A stretch of DNA of 64,000 bases from Citreicella sp. C3M06 (GCF_018860705.1 NZ_JAHKQA010000042.1:44585-108584), one strand, 5' to 3'. Counted from the stretch's first letter, positions 36,151 through 45,240 are shown. Numbers and translations are program-made. Notes: generated by a model from the letters alone, not told the origin.

Positions 36151-37109
36151 TGTATCTCTGCGAACAGGCCGGCGGGGACGTGATCTGCCTTGCCGACCAG
36201 CTCTGCGCCGCCAAGTTCCCCCATCAGCGCCAGCAGCCTACCTGCCGCCGCCGCGTCGACCCGCCCGCGCGCGGGGACACCGGCCAGCCAGTCGCCGCGC
36301 AGCTGGTCGAACTGGGCCTCATTGGCCGCGTTCATCTGTGGGCGGATCGCATCCCATGCGGCGGGATCGGCGAGCATTTCCTTGGCGTCGCGGCTGGCGT
36401 CGTAGAAGGCCTGCGCAAGGCCGGGATGGGCGTCGAGGAAGCCTTGCTTGAAGTAATAGCCCAGCAGCGGAACGTCTGGATCGAGGCCAAGCGCCGTGGC
36501 GGCGGTCTCGACCGAGATTAGCTCGCGCATCCCGGCGGCCTTCATCTTGGCGAGGAAATGCCAGAAGTTGATCGCGCCAGCGTAATCGCCGCCAAGCGCC
36601 GATTTGAAGATCAGCGGCGGCGCGCCAAAGACCTGTTCCGTGTCGGCCTTGAGATCGAAACCCTCTTCCTGCCGGGCATAGGCGCGCAGGATCAGCCAGG
36701 ATTTGTCGAGCGGCCCGCCTGCGATACCGATCTTGCCGCCCTGAAGATCCTTGAGGGTCTGGGCGGGCGAGTCCTGCGCCACCACCACGGCGCCGACGGC
36801 GCGGGAATAGGGGATCACCACGTAATCCTTGCCCTCGGCACGCTGGCGGGCGACCCAGATCCAGTCGGCGACGGCCATGTCGGCAGCGTCGCCTTCAACC
36901 GCGATGCGGGTGGCGCCATTGTCGGCATAGGGCTGCATCTCCAGCTTGAAGCCGTGCTTTTCATCGAGCCCGTTGTCGATGATCGTCGAGAGTTCCCAGT
37001 TCACCGTGCCGATCTGAAGCGTGGCGGCGCGGATCACCGGAAGATCCTGCGCAAGGGCGCTGCCCGCAAGGCACAGCGCGGCTATACTCAAAGCGAGTCG
37101 GTTCAGCAT
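36147..37109 (-). CDS. ABC transporter substrate-binding protein (NMT1/TauA type)
   Basis: 320 residues with a signal peptide (MLNRLALSIAALCLAGSALA). The mature start DLPVIRAATLQIGTVNWELS and the segments DMAVADWIWVARQRAEG and LQGGKIGIAGGPLDK fit the NitT/TauT receptor family. The start at 37,109 is supported by GGGAGGA upstream. Receptors of this type are regular members of PQQ-alcohol dehydrogenase clusters; ligand unknown. First gene of a minus-strand operon with the ATPase and cupredoxin-like genes. Confidence 0.87.
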   Translation of the reverse strand: MLNRLALSIAALCLAGSALAQDLPVIRAATLQIGTVNWELSTIIDNGLDEKHGFKLEMQPYADNGATRIAVEGDAADMAVADWIWVARQRAEGKDYVVIPYSRAVGAVVVAQDSPAQTLKDLQGGKIGIAGGPLDKSWLILRAYARQEEGFDLKADTEQVFGAPPLIFKSALGGDYAGAINFWHFLAKMKAAGMRELISVETAATALGLDPDVPLLGYYFKQGFLDAHPGLAQAFYDASRDAKEMLADPAAWDAIRPQMNAANEAQFDQLRGDWLAGVPARGRVDAAAAGRLLALMGELGGAELVGKADHVPAGLFAEIQ

Positions 37110-37227
37110 TTGTCTGTTTCCTCCCACCGGCTTGCGCCGTCCCGTCTGCATCTTGCCGACAGCGCGGCGGCTGTCCACCCGACCAAAGGCGCAGACGGAT
37201 GCCCGGTCGAGACGCACTTGTCGGCCC

Positions 37228-38196
37228 TCAGTCCGGGGTGACCACCACGCCCCAGGGTTGCTGGCCCACCGGGATCGACTTTATGGCCTTTTCTTTCGCC
37301 ACGTCGATCACCGTGATGTCGTTGGAATTGCCGTTGGTGGTCAGCAGGTAGTCTTCGCCCGGGGTAAAGGCCATCTGCCAGACCCGTTGGCCGACCATGA
37401 TGTAATCTTCAACCTCGAGGCTTTGCCCGTTAATCACCGCGACGCGGTTGGCCGGCCCCAGCGCCACGAAGATGCGGCTGCCATCGCGGGTGATGCGCAC
37501 GCCGACCGGTTGCAGCCATTCCGGCAGCACTCCGGGCACGTCAAAGCTGATCTTTTGCGACAGGGTCGGGGTGCCGTCTTGTGCGATGTCGATCACGCTC
37601 ACCGTGCCGCCGATTTCCGAGGACACGAACAGCCGCGTGCCGTCGGCGGTGTATTCGGCGTAGCGCGGGCGCTGGTCGACCAGCACATTGTGCTTGATCT
37701 GGTAATCCGCCGTCGAGATGAAATGCGCCATGTTGGTGGTTTCCGACGTGTTCACCACCCATTGCTGGTCGGGCGAGATCGCCATGCCTTCGGGTTCCAC
37801 GCCCACCGGGACCTCGGCAAGGATGCGATGGGTCTGCGTGTCGGTCACCGTGACGAGGTTATCGTCTTCGTTGGCGATATAGAGCGGCGAGCCGGTCGGG
37901 TGGATCACGAACAGCTCGGGGTCGGGCCCCGAGGGCAGGGTATAGAGCTCTTCGTAGCTGAGCGTGTCGAACACCCGCACCGTGTCGTCATCCGAGGCGC
38001 AGACATACAGCAGCGTGCCATCGGGCGACAGGGTGATGCCGCGCGGGCGGTTGCCGCCGTTAAATTCCTCGATCACGCTCCATGTGTCGGTGTCGATCAC
38101 CGAAATGGTGTTGCCGCGCTCGTTCGAGACAAAGGCCTTGCCGGCAAGCGCGCCCGAGGCAGCAAGGCAAAGCGCGGCGGTCAGGATCAGTTTCAT
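37228..38196 (-). CDS. PQQ-associated YVTN beta-propeller protein
   Basis: 322 residues with a signal peptide (about 1-18). About seven repeats of the YVTN type (for example FVSNERGNTISVIDTDTW, LYVCASDDDTVRVFDTL) form a beta-propeller in the periplasm. This family accompanies quinoprotein alcohol dehydrogenases and their ABC components. It follows the PQQ-ABC receptor gene by nine bases, so they are cotranscribed. Precise role unknown; propellers of this kind often bind partners or surface ligands. Confidence 0.88.
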   Translation of the reverse strand: MKLILTAALCLAASGALAGKAFVSNERGNTISVIDTDTWSVIEEFNGGNRPRGITLSPDGTLLYVCASDDDTVRVFDTLSYEELYTLPSGPDPELFVIHPTGSPLYIANEDDNLVTVTDTQTHRILAEVPVGVEPEGMAISPDQQWVVNTSETTNMAHFISTADYQIKHNVLVDQRPRYAEYTADGTRLFVSSEIGGTVSVIDIAQDGTPTLSQKISFDVPGVLPEWLQPVGVRITRDGSRIFVALGPANRVAVINGQSLEVEDYIMVGQRVWQMAFTPGEDYLLTTNGNSNDITVIDVAKEKAIKSIPVGQQPWGVVVTPD

Positions 38197-38205
38197 CTTT
38201 GTGTC

Positions 38206-39390
38206 CTATTCGAAAGCGGTGCAGTTGGATTCCGGCTCGTCCAGCCCGAGCGTGTCGAGCGGCGAGACCCGGTGCAGAAAGCCATCCTGCGGCGAGACGC
38301 TGACGGTGATGCGCCCATCATAAAGCAGGATCGGCTGGCGCAACTGGCCGTTCCATGGCCGGAAGGTCACCTTCTGCCCCTTGAACGCCGCCAGCTCGAA
38401 ATCTTCCGAGAGCACGTAATCCTCGATCACCGCCGGATCATTCGAGGAGGTGCGCGTCACCGCCTCGCCCAGAACGCGCAGGGCAAGCCATGTGTTGAAA
38501 TCCTCGTCCATCACGTGGCGCCGGGTCAGCGTCTCGAAGCGGTTCTGGAACTGGGTCGCGCCCCAGGCTTCATGCGCGCCGTGAATGGCGACCGGGCGCA
38601 GGCCGGCGCTGCCGAGAACCGGGCGCGGGGTCCACAGGTGAAAGGGCAGGTACGCGGCGAAGTAATCCGTCGCATCGGCGGCGATCACCACGTCATGCGC
38701 CTCGGCCCCTTGCAGAAAGGTCGGCAACTGGCGCTGCACCAGAACATGGCCTGAATCGGTGCGCCGCGCGCCGCCGGTGTCTTCGAAAATGCGTTCCTCG
38801 ACGATGGTCGCGCCGAATTTCGCGGCCGCGTGGCGGTATGCGTCGGCCAAGGCGCGGTCGGCGGGGTTCGATCCGGACACGAGGAACCAGCGTTTCCACT
38901 GTTTCCAGATTGCGAATTGCGCCACGGCGTCGGCCATCATGGCATTGGACGGGGCGATGTGCAGCAGGTTGGCGTGGCAGGCCTCGCTGCGCAGCGCCGC
39001 GTCGGGGGCGCGGCTGTTGAAGATCAGCGCGCCATCCTGCGCGGCGCGCTCGGCCAGCGCCGCGATCTCGGGCGCCTTGGCATCCACCACCACGTAGCGG
39101 ATGCCCGTGCCAAGCATCTCTTCGAGCGCCGCCATCGCCATGTCGGGGGCGGTGCTGGCGGTCACGGTTTCATAGCTATGCCCTAGAAAGCGCCCGGTGG
39201 TGGCGTTGTCCTCATCGGCCAGCATGGCCCCGGCAAAGGCAAGATCATCGGGGCGGATGTCATAGCGCGAGATCGGCAGCAGGGCGGGGTAATCGACCCG
39301 CAACACCCCGGCCCGGATGTCGAGCGCCTGAGCGCCAAAGGCAATGCTAGCAAACGCCGCGGCGAGCAGCGGCAGGGCTTTTGTCTGCAA
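38206..39390 (-). CDS. PQQ-dependent alcohol dehydrogenase system ABC binding protein
   Basis: 394 residues. The start is a TTG at 39,390 preceded by GGAGGAG, giving the signal peptide LQTKALPLLAAAFASIAFGA (initiator read as Met). The periplasmic type I fold has ALDIRAGVLRVDYPALLPIS, WFLVSGSNPADRALADAY and DVVIAADATDYFAAY, close to Leu/Ile/Val-type receptors but specific to PQQ systems. The ATPase and permease of this system are probably the genes at 51,516 and 52,229. The unusual start codon may explain why the frame appears longer upstream. Confidence 0.85.
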   Translation of the reverse strand: MQTKALPLLAAAFASIAFGAQALDIRAGVLRVDYPALLPISRYDIRPDDLAFAGAMLADEDNATTGRFLGHSYETVTASTAPDMAMAALEEMLGTGIRYVVVDAKAPEIAALAERAAQDGALIFNSRAPDAALRSEACHANLLHIAPSNAMMADAVAQFAIWKQWKRWFLVSGSNPADRALADAYRHAAAKFGATIVEERIFEDTGGARRTDSGHVLVQRQLPTFLQGAEAHDVVIAADATDYFAAYLPFHLWTPRPVLGSAGLRPVAIHGAHEAWGATQFQNRFETLTRRHVMDEDFNTWLALRVLGEAVTRTSSNDPAVIEDYVLSEDFELAAFKGQKVTFRPWNGQLRQPILLYDGRITVSVSPQDGFLHRVSPLDTLGLDEPESNCTAFE

Positions 39391-39444
39391 TGTCTCCTCC
39401 CATCGCCCCTGGTGCGGGGCGTCCTTGTGCCTGCCCGAAACCGG

Positions 39445-39496
39445 CGAAGTCGCCGGGCCTGAGGCCCCGAAGCCTGCCCCTCCCCGGGCGACTTCG
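39445..39496. promoter_or_regulatory. Inverted repeat in the divergent gap 39,391-39,580
   Basis: CGAAGTCGCC at 39,445-39,454 and GGCGACTTCG at 39,487-39,496 are exact inverted arms; the left arm is also part of the self-complementary CCGGCGA-AG-TCGCCGG. The gap separates the PQQ-ABC receptor from the DUF3280 gene. TCGGT-N6-ACCGA (39,514-39,529) is a second small dyad. Confidence 0.4.
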
Positions 39497-39580
39497 GAAC
39501 CAATACTTCCGGATCGGTTGCGAGACCGAGGGTAGCGGGCGCACCTTTGGACGCGAGTCTTAATTTCTGAGAAGGCGCCG

Positions 39581-40072
39581 ATGCTTGCCCGTTTGACCTT
39601 GGTACTGATGAGCCTTGCCATGCCCGCCGTGGCGGGTGGCAAGGTGGCGTTCTTCGGGCTGAGCTATCTCGATGATAGCCTTCAGACGCAGGAGCTGGGT
39701 CAGGACCCGGCAGAGCTGCAACGCCTTGCGATGCTGACGCAGATGGTGCGCGATCGCTTTACCGCCGCGGGCTACGATCTGGTCGATCTGGCCCCGGTTC
39801 AGGACAAGCTCGACGGGGTGACGAACCCGGCGAAATGCTATGGCTGCGACACCCGCATGGCAGCCGAACTGGGCTCCGATTTCAGCCTCGTCGGAGAGGT
39901 GCAGAAAGTGTCGAACCTGATCCTGTCGATGAACCTGCAGATGCGCGCAGCATCCACGGGCGAGATGGTGAAAGGCCGCGTCGTCGATATCCGTGGCAAT
40001 ACGGATGAAAGCTGGCGGCGGGGCATGGAGTACATCCTGCGCAACACGTTCTTCAGGGAGGAGCACGAATGA
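39581..40072 (+). CDS. DUF3280/DUF2380-like secreted protein
   Basis: 163 residues with a signal peptide (about 1-18). The mature chain has KVAFFGLSYLDDSLQT and NPAKCYGCDTRMAAELGSDFSLVGEVQKVSN, the pattern of DUF3280/DUF2380 proteins in PQQ alcohol clusters; a CYGC pair is visible. GAGAAGG precedes the ATG. It overlaps the MxaD-like gene by four bases. Function unknown. Confidence 0.8.
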   Translation: MLARLTLVLMSLAMPAVAGGKVAFFGLSYLDDSLQTQELGQDPAELQRLAMLTQMVRDRFTAAGYDLVDLAPVQDKLDGVTNPAKCYGCDTRMAAELGSDFSLVGEVQKVSNLILSMNLQMRAASTGEMVKGRVVDIRGNTDESWRRGMEYILRNTFFREEHE

Positions 40073-40620
40073 ACAGACGAAGCTTGCTGGCCACGGGGGC
40101 GGTGCTTGCACTGCTGCCGGGCGCCGCACTGGCGCATGGGCCAACCCGGCAAAAGATCACGCTGACTGCCGAGGTCTCTGCCGATCCGGCCGAGGTCTGG
40201 GCTGTCATCGGCAATTTTCAGGACATGGGCTGGCACCCGGCGGTGGTCTCGCAGGAGGGGCAGGGAGGCAATGACATCGACGCGACCCGCAGCCTGTATC
40301 TGAGCGATGCCGGTCGCGAGGGGCCCCGGATCGAGGAGGTGCTCTACAAGTATTCCGCCGAGAAGATGTCCTACAGCTACCGCATCACTGATGTGGCGGT
40401 CGAGGTGCTGCCGGTGACCAATTACAGCTCGCACCTGACGGTGACGCCGCGCGATGGCGGCGGATCGGTGGTGGAATGGCGCGGCGCGTTTTATCGCGGC
40501 TATCCCAACAACGATCCGCCCCCCGAGCTGAACGACGAGGCCGCCATTGCGGCGGTCAGCGCTGTCTATCAGGCGGGGCTGGATGCGCTGGTCGAGACCC
40601 TTGGTGCGCCTGCCTCCTAG
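40069..40620 (+). CDS. SRPBCC family protein, MxaD-like
   Basis: 183 residues. A signal sequence (about 1-23, SLLATGAVLALLPGAALA) precedes a START/SRPBCC fold with DPAEVWAVIGNFQDMGWHP and SSHLTVTPRDGGGSVVEW. MxaD of methylotrophs is a small periplasmic protein thought to improve electron transfer from methanol dehydrogenase to its cytochrome. Coupled to the DUF3280 gene in front and overlapping the next gene by 17 bases. Confidence 0.8.
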   Translation: MNRRSLLATGAVLALLPGAALAHGPTRQKITLTAEVSADPAEVWAVIGNFQDMGWHPAVVSQEGQGGNDIDATRSLYLSDAGREGPRIEEVLYKYSAEKMSYSYRITDVAVEVLPVTNYSSHLTVTPRDGGGSVVEWRGAFYRGYPNNDPPPELNDEAAIAAVSAVYQAGLDALVETLGAPAS

Positions 40621-40975
40621 CGCCGGGCTGCTGGTTCTGGCACTGGCGGCCGCCACGTCCGCCAGCGCCGACCTCGCCTTTGTGACCTGCCAGGCCGGCG
40701 ATGCGCGGAGCGTCGTCGACACCGTGTCGCAGGCTGAAATCGCCCGGTGGGAGGTGCCCGGAAAGCCGGCCGGAGCCGCTGTTGCGCCGGGCGTGGTCTA
40801 TACGGTTTCGCCGGACGACAAGACCGTGCGGCGCTGGTCGCCCGAGGGCGCGCTGCTGGCATCGCAGGCGCTGGATGGCGGCCCGATCGGGGCGGTCTTC
40901 GATGCGGCGCGGGGGCGGTTGTTCGTTTCCGACAGGTACGATGCGCGGGTCTTTCTGATGGATGATCCGCCATGA
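40604..40975 (+). CDS. Short secreted beta-propeller-like protein (GTG start)
   Basis: 123 residues from a GTG inside the end of the MxaD-like gene. A signal peptide (about LLVLALAAATSASA) is followed by two or three propeller-like strands repeats (VVDTVSQAEIARWEVPG, VYTVSPDDKTVRRWSP, RLFVSDRYDARVFLMD), far too few for a closed propeller. It may be a degenerate or C-terminally truncated YVTN protein. An ATG overlapping its stop begins a frame of only 15 codons (40,972-41,019), which looks like the leftover start of a deleted gene. Confidence 0.6.
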   Translation: MRLPPSAGLLVLALAAATSASADLAFVTCQAGDARSVVDTVSQAEIARWEVPGKPAGAAVAPGVVYTVSPDDKTVRRWSPEGALLASQALDGGPIGAVFDAARGRLFVSDRYDARVFLMDDPP

Positions 40976-41110
40976 AAGCCGTTGTGCTGGTGATGCGACT
41001 TGCCGCGCAGGTGCGGTAAACCTGAGGTGCTGTGCGCGCGCACAGCGCTGTGCCAGCGGCATCCCCGCCTGCACCAAGATGGATATGGCGGGTTGTTGAC
41101 GGCTGGCGGT

Positions 41111-41172
41111 GCAGGGGGGCGCTGCCCCCCGCGCGATGCGCTCCCCCCGGGATATTTCAGGCCAGAAGAAGG
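41111..41172 (+). repeat. GC-rich palindromic intergenic repeat, copy C (GATATTT subtype)
   Basis: GGGGGGC-GCT-GCCCCCC hairpin, GCGC-GAT-GCGC hairpin, C6 run and tail GGGATATTTCAGGCCAGAAG. Same subtype and orientation as copy A at 19,108. It occupies most of the 230-base gap before the oxidoreductase gene. Confidence 0.75.
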
Positions 41173-41249
41173 CCGGGGCCGCGCCCGGTATCGGAACGGA
41201 TGTGCATGCGGTGCGTTATCCCCTTGCTTTGCCACGAGGACCGCGCCCG

Positions 41250-43532
41250 ATGACTGTTTATCGCCACTCCGCCACGCAGCAGGATCCCGATACCCCCTAT
41301 GACGAAGCGCCAGCGGGCGGCTGGGGATCGCTGGAGGGCATTGCACAGATCGCTGGCGAGGCAAAGCCGTCGGCTGTGGCGATGAAGATTCTTGGAACGT
41401 TGAACAAGCCGGGAGGGGCGATGTGTTCGTCCTGCGCCTGGGCCAAGCCCGCCAAGCCCGGTCCGGTGGAATTCTGCGAGAATGGTGCCAAAGCGACCTT
41501 GTGGGAGCTGGACCGGCGGCGCGCCGACGCGGCGTTCTTTGCCGATCACACGCTCGAAGAGCTGAAGGGTTGGCACGACCACGATCTGGAAAGCGCCGGG
41601 AGGCTGACCGAGCCGTTGCGCTATGATGTGGCGCAGGATCGCTATGTTGCCACCAGCTGGGACGACGCCTTTGCCGCCATCGGCGCCGAGCTGCGCGCCA
41701 TGGAGCCGCAGCAGGCGGTGTTCTACGCATCGGGGCACGCCGGGCTGGAGGCGTCGTATCTTTATGCGCTCTTCGCCCGCGCCATGGGGCATCAGAACCT
41801 GCCGCAAAGTTCGAACATGTGTCACGAGACGACCTCGGTGAACCTCAAGACCTTCATCGGCACCCCGGTCGGCACCTGCACGCTTGAGGATTTCGACCAT
41901 TGCGATGCGATCTTCTTTTTCGGTCAGAACACCGGGAGCAATTCGCCGCGCTTTCTGCACACTCTCAAGGCGGCGGTGGACCGGGGCTGTCGGATCGTGA
42001 CCTTCAACCCGGTGCGCGAGCGGGGATTGATCGAATTCGCCGATCCGCAAAGCCCGGCGCAGATGACGCTGGCCCCGGCGACGAAGATGTCTCGGCAGTA
42101 TTATCAGGTGAAGCCGGGCGGTGACATCGCGGTGATTGCAGGGCTGATCAAATGCGTGCTGGCCGCCGAAGAGGCCGTGCCGGGCGTCATCGATCACGAA
42201 TTCATCGCCCAGCACACGCAAGGGATCGACGCAATGCTCGAGGCGGTGCACGCCGCCACATGGCCCGAGATCGAGCGCGAGTCTGGCCTGAGCCGCGCCA
42301 TGATCGAACAGGCCGCCGAGGTCTATCTGTCCGCCGGGCGCAGCATTGGCATCTATGGCATGGGGCTGACCCAGCATGTGAACGGGTGGCTCAACCTTGG
42401 GATGCTGGTCAACCTGCTGCTGCTGCGCGGCAATATCGGCAAGCTCGGGGCGGGAATTTCGCCGGTGCGCGGCCATTCCAATGTGCAGGGGCAGCGCACC
42501 GTCGGGGTTGGCGAGAAAGCCGGGTATATGCCGGCGGACAAGTTGAAACAGCTCTTTGACATCGACGCGCCCAAGCAGGACGGGCTCAACGCGGTGCATG
42601 CCTGCGAAGGCATCCTTGATGGCAAGGTCAAGGCGGTGATCTCGCTGGGCGGCAACCTGTTGCGCGCGCTTCCCGACCGGGAGCGGCTGGAAACGGCTTG
42701 GCCGCGTCTGCGTCTTACCGTTCATGTCGCGACCAAGCTCAACCGTTCGCATCTGGTGCCCGGAGAGGTGAGCTATATCCTGCCCTGCCTCGGTCGGGTC
42801 GATCGCGACAGGCAGGCAGGCGGCGAACAGGCGGTGTCAATGGAGGACACGTTCAGCCATATCTATGGCTCGCTTGGCGGGGCCGAGCCGCCGTCTGACA
42901 CGGTGAAATCCGAACTGGCCATCGTCGCGGGCATGGCCGAGGCGACGCTCGATCCGAACCCGGCGCTGAAATGGCGTGAGTGGACGGCGAATTACGATCT
43001 CGTGCGGGATCTGATAGAGGCGACCTTCCCGGATGATTTCGCGCAGTTCAACCAGCGCCTGATGCAGCCGGGCGGGTTTTATCGCGGCAACCCGGCGCGC
43101 GAGCGCGTTTGGAAGACCGACAGCGGCAAGGCGCAATTCACCGCGCCAACCACCCTGTCGGCGCTGGGGCAGGCCCCCGGTGCGGGTATGACATTGATCA
43201 CCCTGCGCTCGAACGATCAGTTTAACACAACGATCTACGGCTTTTCCGACCGGCTGCGCGGGCTGAAGGGCAGCCGCATGGTCGTGCTGATCAACCGCGC
43301 GGAAATCGACCGGCTCGGCCTTGCCGAGGGGCAGCAAGTGGCGCTTGAAACCCTTGTGGAGGACGGAGTCCACCGCCAGGTCGATGGGCTGACGGTCACC
43401 CCATATGATCTGCCGGACAGCTGCATCGCGGGCTATTACCCGGAACTGAACCCGCTTGTGCCGCTGGGCTATCACGAAAAGAACTCGGCCACGCCCGCCT
43501 ACAAGGGCACCCCGGTGCGGATCGTTCCATGA
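41250..43532 (+). CDS. Molybdopterin oxidoreductase, FdhF/YdeP family
   Basis: 760 residues, cytoplasmic, no signal peptide. N-terminal cysteines C59, C62 and C76 (MCSSCAW, EFCENG) suggest an Fe-S site; SSNMCHETTS carries the Cys expected to ligand molybdenum. GIYGMGLTQHVNG, RGNIGKLGAGISPVRGHSNVQGQRT (cited as RGNIGKLGAGISP) and the C-terminal FSDRLRGLKGSRMVVLI fit the YdeP-like formate-dehydrogenase-alpha group. The ATG at 41,250 has GAGGA upstream. In this context it may oxidise formate from the FghA step, but YdeP-family substrates are not well defined. Overlaps the next gene. Confidence 0.85.
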   Translation: MTVYRHSATQQDPDTPYDEAPAGGWGSLEGIAQIAGEAKPSAVAMKILGTLNKPGGAMCSSCAWAKPAKPGPVEFCENGAKATLWELDRRRADAAFFADHTLEELKGWHDHDLESAGRLTEPLRYDVAQDRYVATSWDDAFAAIGAELRAMEPQQAVFYASGHAGLEASYLYALFARAMGHQNLPQSSNMCHETTSVNLKTFIGTPVGTCTLEDFDHCDAIFFFGQNTGSNSPRFLHTLKAAVDRGCRIVTFNPVRERGLIEFADPQSPAQMTLAPATKMSRQYYQVKPGGDIAVIAGLIKCVLAAEEAVPGVIDHEFIAQHTQGIDAMLEAVHAATWPEIERESGLSRAMIEQAAEVYLSAGRSIGIYGMGLTQHVNGWLNLGMLVNLLLLRGNIGKLGAGISPVRGHSNVQGQRTVGVGEKAGYMPADKLKQLFDIDAPKQDGLNAVHACEGILDGKVKAVISLGGNLLRALPDRERLETAWPRLRLTVHVATKLNRSHLVPGEVSYILPCLGRVDRDRQAGGEQAVSMEDTFSHIYGSLGGAEPPSDTVKSELAIVAGMAEATLDPNPALKWREWTANYDLVRDLIEATFPDDFAQFNQRLMQPGGFYRGNPARERVWKTDSGKAQFTAPTTLSALGQAPGAGMTLITLRSNDQFNTTIYGFSDRLRGLKGSRMVVLINRAEIDRLGLAEGQQVALETLVEDGVHRQVDGLTVTPYDLPDSCIAGYYPELNPLVPLGYHEKNSATPAYKGTPVRIVP

Positions 43533-43972
43533 CGCATGAGGCCTTTCCCGCGCCGCTTTCGGGCGCTACTCTGGCAAACCGGGGCGCTTCCCCGCGCGGA
43601 GGACTCTTGCGCATTTTCTGGATCATCTGCGGCTCGCTTGCACTGGCGCTCGGGGTGCTGGGCATTGCGCTGCCGCTGCTGCCGACCACGCCCTTGGTGC
43701 TGCTCGCCGCCTTCTGCTATGCGCGCGGGTCCGAACGGATGCACCGCTGGCTGCTGCGCAACCGTGTCTTTGGGCCAATGATCCGCGACTGGCATGCCGA
43801 GGGCGCAATCTCGGCGCGGGCCCGTACGCTCGCGGTGGGCACCATGGGCGGTGTCTTCGCCATCGGTCTTGCACTGGGGCTGCCGTGGCAGGCGCTGCTG
43901 TTTCAGGGGGTTGCCATGGGCGGCGCGGCGATTTTCATCCTCACCCGCCCGCTGCCGAAGCAAGGCAGCTAA
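43529..43972 (+). CDS. YbaN-like inner membrane protein (DUF454)
   Basis: 147 residues with three to four hydrophobic helices. The signature GVLGIALPLLPTTPLVLLAAFCYARGSERMH (cited as LPLLPTTPLVLLAAFCYARG) and LLRNRVFGPMIRDWHAEGAIS are characteristic of DUF454/YbaN. Function unknown. Its ATG overlaps the oxidoreductase stop by four bases. Confidence 0.85.
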   Translation: MTHEAFPAPLSGATLANRGASPRGGLLRIFWIICGSLALALGVLGIALPLLPTTPLVLLAAFCYARGSERMHRWLLRNRVFGPMIRDWHAEGAISARARTLAVGTMGGVFAIGLALGLPWQALLFQGVAMGGAAIFILTRPLPKQGS

Positions 43973-43985
43973 CGCGCCGCGCCCG

Positions 43986-44048
43986 ATCTTCATCTTGCAA
44001 GATAAACTCCGGGGGGGTGCGCGTAGCGCGGGGGGCTGGCCCCCCTCG
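43986..44048 (-). repeat. GC-rich palindromic intergenic repeat, copy D (GTTTATC subtype, inverted)
   Basis: Reverse complement reads GGGGGGC-CA-GCCCCCC, GCGC..GCGC, C7 run, tail GGAGTTTATCTTGCAAGATG. Inverted relative to copy B at 34,947. It lies in the convergent gap between ybaN-like and pqqE genes and can end both transcripts. Confidence 0.75.
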
Positions 44049-44064
44049 ACCTTTGCCGATGGCG

Positions 44065-45174
44065 CTATTGCACAGGCTCTTTGGCAGGCTTTCCGGGGGC
44101 CGTGCGATAGATCAGCGCAGCCTCCGCCGCCGCATGGGCATCGGCGCGGCTCTGAAGATCGACATGATGCGCAGACTTGACGCAGACCGGGTCCGTCGCC
44201 CCGGCATCCCCGGCCAGCGCCATCGCCTGACAGCGGCAGCCCCCGAAATCCACCTCTTTGCGGTCACAGGAGGCACAGGGCTCGGGCATCCAGTCGGTGC
44301 CGCGATAGGCGTTGAATGCTGTCCCGTTTTCCCAGATGTCAGCAAGGCTGCGGTTTTTCACATTGTCAAAGCGCAGGTGCGGGATGGTTTGCGCCGCATG
44401 GCAAGGCAGCACCAACCCGTCGGGCGCGATGTTGAGCCCGGTCGAGCCCCAGCCGCCCATGCACCGCTTGGGATAATCGGAATGATAATCGGCGGGCACA
44501 TAATCGATGACCAGCTTGCCCTTCAGGGCGCGCCGGGCCTCGGTCACGATGCGCGTCGCCTCGGCGGCCTGCGCGCGGGTGGGCATCAGCGCGTCGCGGT
44601 TCTTCAGCGCCCAGCCGTGGAACTGCACGGTGGCGACCTCGATGCGGCGCGCGCCCATCTCGACGGCCATCTCGATGGCGCGGGGCAGCTGGTGCAGGTT
44701 GCGCCGATGCAGCACCGCGTTCAGCGTCAGCGGAAAGCCAATTTGCCCGATCCACTCGGCGACTTGCATCTTGCGGGCGTAGCCGCCCCGATACCCGCCG
44801 ATCTCGTCGGCCATTTCGGGTGTGGTGCCTTGCAGGCTCAGCTGCACATGATCGAGCCCGGCGGCATCCAGCGCCTGCAGACGTTTTTGCGACAGGCCGA
44901 TCCCCGAGGTGATGAGGTTGGTATAAAGCCCTGCCTCCCGTGCCGCCTGTACCAACTCTTCAAGATCGCGGCGGCTGGCGGGTTCGCCACCCGACAGGTG
45001 CAGTTGCAACACGCCGATCTGCGCCGCCTCGGTGAACACGCGCACCCAGTCGGCGGTACCGAGTTCGCTGTCTTGACGGGCAAGATCGACCGGGTTGGAA
45101 CAATAGGGACAGGCGAGCGGGCAGCGGTGGGTCAGCTCGGCCAGCATCGCGATGGGCGGGCGTGGCTTGGTCAT
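44065..45174 (-). CDS. pqqE: PqqA peptide cyclase PqqE (radical SAM)
   Basis: 369 residues. Radical SAM cluster motif CPLACPYC (C18, C22, C25), then SGGEPASRRDL, and a C-terminal SPASM domain with cysteines in CMGGWGST, LPCHAAQ, CASCDRKEVDFGGC and DPVC for two auxiliary Fe-S clusters. It forms the Glu-Tyr carbon-carbon bond in PqqA. The ATG at 45,174 is preferred to a GTG at 45,204. Last gene of pqqABCDE. Confidence 0.96.
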   Translation of the reverse strand: MTKPRPPIAMLAELTHRCPLACPYCSNPVDLARQDSELGTADWVRVFTEAAQIGVLQLHLSGGEPASRRDLEELVQAAREAGLYTNLITSGIGLSQKRLQALDAAGLDHVQLSLQGTTPEMADEIGGYRGGYARKMQVAEWIGQIGFPLTLNAVLHRRNLHQLPRAIEMAVEMGARRIEVATVQFHGWALKNRDALMPTRAQAAEATRIVTEARRALKGKLVIDYVPADYHSDYPKRCMGGWGSTGLNIAPDGLVLPCHAAQTIPHLRFDNVKNRSLADIWENGTAFNAYRGTDWMPEPCASCDRKEVDFGGCRCQAMALAGDAGATDPVCVKSAHHVDLQSRADAHAAAEAALIYRTAPGKPAKEPVQ

Positions 45175-45240
45175 GGCTTGGCTTTCTTGCGACGCGCCGG
45201 TCACAGGACCGGTGCGGATCTGAAAATCGAGTGTGCGGCC

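Noticed and set aside
37021..38754. Plus-strand 577-codon frame
   Set aside because: Antisense to the propeller and PQQ-ABC receptor genes, which have signal peptides and family motifs.
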